Source: an uncultured Phenylobacterium sp.
Lineage (GTDB): Bacteria; Pseudomonadota; Alphaproteobacteria; Caulobacterales; Caulobacteraceae
Direction: 5' to 3'
Length of the DNA stretch: 7,660 bases
Assembly: GCA_945952175.1 (NCBI GenBank)
Contig: CAMFHW010000188.1
Span: 1-7,660, forward strand
The notes below the pieces were generated by a model. That model worked only from the letters and a program-made list of their open reading frames with translations. It did not search any database and was not told where the DNA came from. Numbering within the stretch: the stretch's first letter is position 1; each line of letters begins with the position of its first letter. A program made the translations under genes and the position numbers. Of this stretch, positions 6,593 through 7,660 are shown piece by piece.

Positions 6593-6985
6593 TCAGGGGC
6601 CGACGGGCGGCCCGAGATCGCGGGCGGCGAGGCGCCCCTCCAGCTCGGCAAGGTCGGCGACGAACCAGACGTGGGCGCCGCGGTTCGACTCGTAGACGAA
6701 GTCGCGCAGGGGTTTGCTGGCCGCCAGGTGGTCGCCGAGGTCGCCGACCACCGCCAGGCGGATGTGGTAGTTGACGAACTTCTGGATGATCTCGCCGGCC
6801 ATGCGGGTAGAGAGCACAAAGAAGCCGTCAGCGAAGCGCACGGCGGGCACGGCGGCCCAGCGGGCCCCCTGCCCCAGGCAGTCGCCGATGACGTCGGTGG
6901 CGTCGCGGTCCGAGGCGATCGGCGGTCCCTCGGCCGCGCAGACCAGCATCTGCTGGCCGGCGATGATCTGGACGGCGTCTGTCAT
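6593..6985 (-). CDS. DUF4180 domain protein
   Basis: 130-residue cytosolic protein assigned to DUF4180, a family without known function. The recognisable core is DGFFVLSTRMAGEIIQKFVNY (53-73), then LAVVGDLGDHL (78-88), LRDFVYESNRGAHVWFV (93-109) and a final acidic helix DLAELEGRL. The phrases 'FF.L.T..AGE..QK..NY' and 'F..E.NRG' are what I associate with the family. There is no signal peptide or membrane segment. The ATG start overlaps the stop of the upstream hydrolase as ATGA, with GAAGG seven bases before it, so the pair is probably translationally coupled. An open frame continues upstream of this start, but it runs antisense-free through the hydrolase gene in the wrong frame and into adapter sequence. 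The start at 6985 is therefore the real one. Confidence 0.83.
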   Translation of the reverse strand: MTDAVQIIAGQQMLVCAAEGPPIASDRDATDVIGDCLGQGARWAAVPAVRFADGFFVLSTRMAGEIIQKFVNYHIRLAVVGDLGDHLAASKPLRDFVYESNRGAHVWFVADLAELEGRLAARDLGPPVGP

Positions 6986-7613
6986 GGGATGGCCTTCAGG
7001 AAGGCGTGAATGACGCCGCCCTGGCCGGGCAGGACATGATAGCCGTCGGGCAGATCGTCGATGCGGGCCTGCGGGCAGTTGGCGGCCAGCCTGCGGCGCG
7101 TGCCGTCGGAATCGATCAGGACATCGCGGCCGCCGACCACCGCAAGCAGCGGCATGGTCAGGCGGGCCAGGGCCTCGTCCGGGAAGATCGGGATCCTGAT
7201 CGGCCGCGGCCGCGTGGACGTGCTGATCAGGCGGATGAACTCGACCAGCGGCCGGGCGACCGCCGGGACCTCGCCGCGCGTCGGGCCATAGACCAGCTCG
7301 CCGAGCTTGCGCCGGCCATAGGCGCCGAGCAGCAGCAGGGGCGCGGCCTTGAGCAGCAGGTTCTTCTGGGCGCCGACCCCGGCCGGGCACAGGAGGGCGA
7401 GCCCCCTCACCCGCTCGGGCCGGCGGGTGGCGTAGTCGAGGGCGAGCCAGCCGCCGAGCGAGACCCCGACCACGGCGGCGCGCTCGACGCCGAGGGCGGC
7501 GAACAGCTCGTCGAGCCAGAGGACATAGGCGTCCGCCCCGAGCGGCGGGCGGACCGGCGCGCTGAAGCCGGCGTCGCCAGGCACGTCGACCAGATAGACC
7601 CGGAAGTCCTGGG
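6982..7613 (-). CDS. Alpha/beta hydrolase, 5'-truncated at the adapter junction
   Basis: Partial alpha/beta-fold hydrolase; 209 residues remain of a family that usually has about 260-290. The substrate is unknown. The remaining protein begins QDFRVYLVDVPGDAGFS, which is the strand and 'D-P-G-x-G-x-S' turn that normally lies well inside the N-terminal half. The real start is therefore lost, and the GTG at 7584 is just the Val codon in this motif. Catalytic residues are visible: Ser in GVSLGGW (codon 7459-7461), Asp in VGGRDVLID and His in DGYHVLPGQ. A variable lid lies between them. The HG-G oxyanion region is in the missing part. The last three bases and stop overlap the DUF4180 start (ATGA), so the two form an operon. 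The reading frame stops being genomic at 7614. Confidence 0.85.
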
Positions 7614-7660
7614 CTGTCTCTTATACACATCTCCGAGCCCACGAGACAAGAGGCAATCTC
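7614..7660. other. Untrimmed Illumina Nextera adapter, index and P7 start (not genomic)
   Basis: CTGTCTCTTATACACATCT (7614-7632) is the Tn5 mosaic end used in Nextera libraries, and CCGAGCCCACGAGAC (7633-7647) completes the Read 2 transposase adapter in read-through orientation. AAGAGGCA (7648-7655) is an i7 index that I recall as N711, and ATCTC (7656-7660) is the start of the P7 flow-cell sequence. All four parts are in the exact order of the library construct. Reads ran through a short insert into the adapter and the assembler kept it at the contig end. It is not a real Tn5 insertion. Confidence 0.99.

Noticed and set aside
7582..7584. GTG at 7584 as the hydrolase start codon
   Set aside because: The bases upstream encode QDFRVYLVD, the conserved strand preceding the PGDAGFS turn. 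The gene continues past the genomic end.
7614..7632. Tn5 transposon end (IS50 mosaic end)
   Set aside because: The following bases are the synthetic Nextera tail, index and P7. This is library chemistry, not a natural or laboratory Tn5 insertion.

Overview
The window is GC-rich DNA that looks like an alphaproteobacterium, most probably Caulobacteraceae (Caulobacter/Phenylobacterium type). Evidence is the strong G/C third-position bias, the protein flavour, a GatCAB amidotransferase, and promoter-like boxes resembling the Caulobacter housekeeping -10 (GCTANAWC). The genus is an inference. It appears to be one end, or the whole, of an assembled contig, because the last 47 bases are not genomic. 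Positions 7614-7660 are an untrimmed Illumina Nextera Read 2 adapter, followed by an 8-base index and the first bases of P7.

Layout. On the + strand, a secreted S9-family serine peptidase of the DPP/acylaminoacyl-peptidase type (69-2129) is followed by an ExoD-family membrane protein (2173-2808). ExoD meets gatB (2805-4298, minus strand) tail to tail, and the two stop codons share one CTAG palindrome. A small exported protein of unknown function (4405-4695, +) starts divergently from gatB and ends in a clear rho-independent terminator (4716-4749). It lies between gatB and gatA. gatA (4762-6234) and gatC (6237-6524) follow on the minus strand as a tight gatC-gatA operon with a strong Shine-Dalgarno and a candidate promoter. 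Upstream of gatC on the same strand are a DUF4180 protein (6593-6985) and an alpha/beta hydrolase (6982-7613). These two overlap by ATGA, and the hydrolase has lost its N-terminus at the adapter junction.

How they work together. GatC, GatA and GatB form the amidotransferase that converts Glu-tRNA(Gln) and/or Asp-tRNA(Asn) to the correct amidated form. The other genes have no evident link to that job: peptide degradation in the periplasm, envelope/exopolysaccharide-associated ExoD, and a hydrolase/DUF4180 pair. I see no mobile element, CRISPR array, RNA gene or convincing new multi-gene system. The points most worth attention are the adapter contamination with the false proteins it creates, the orphan exported protein splitting the gat genes, and an inverted repeat in its upstream region.
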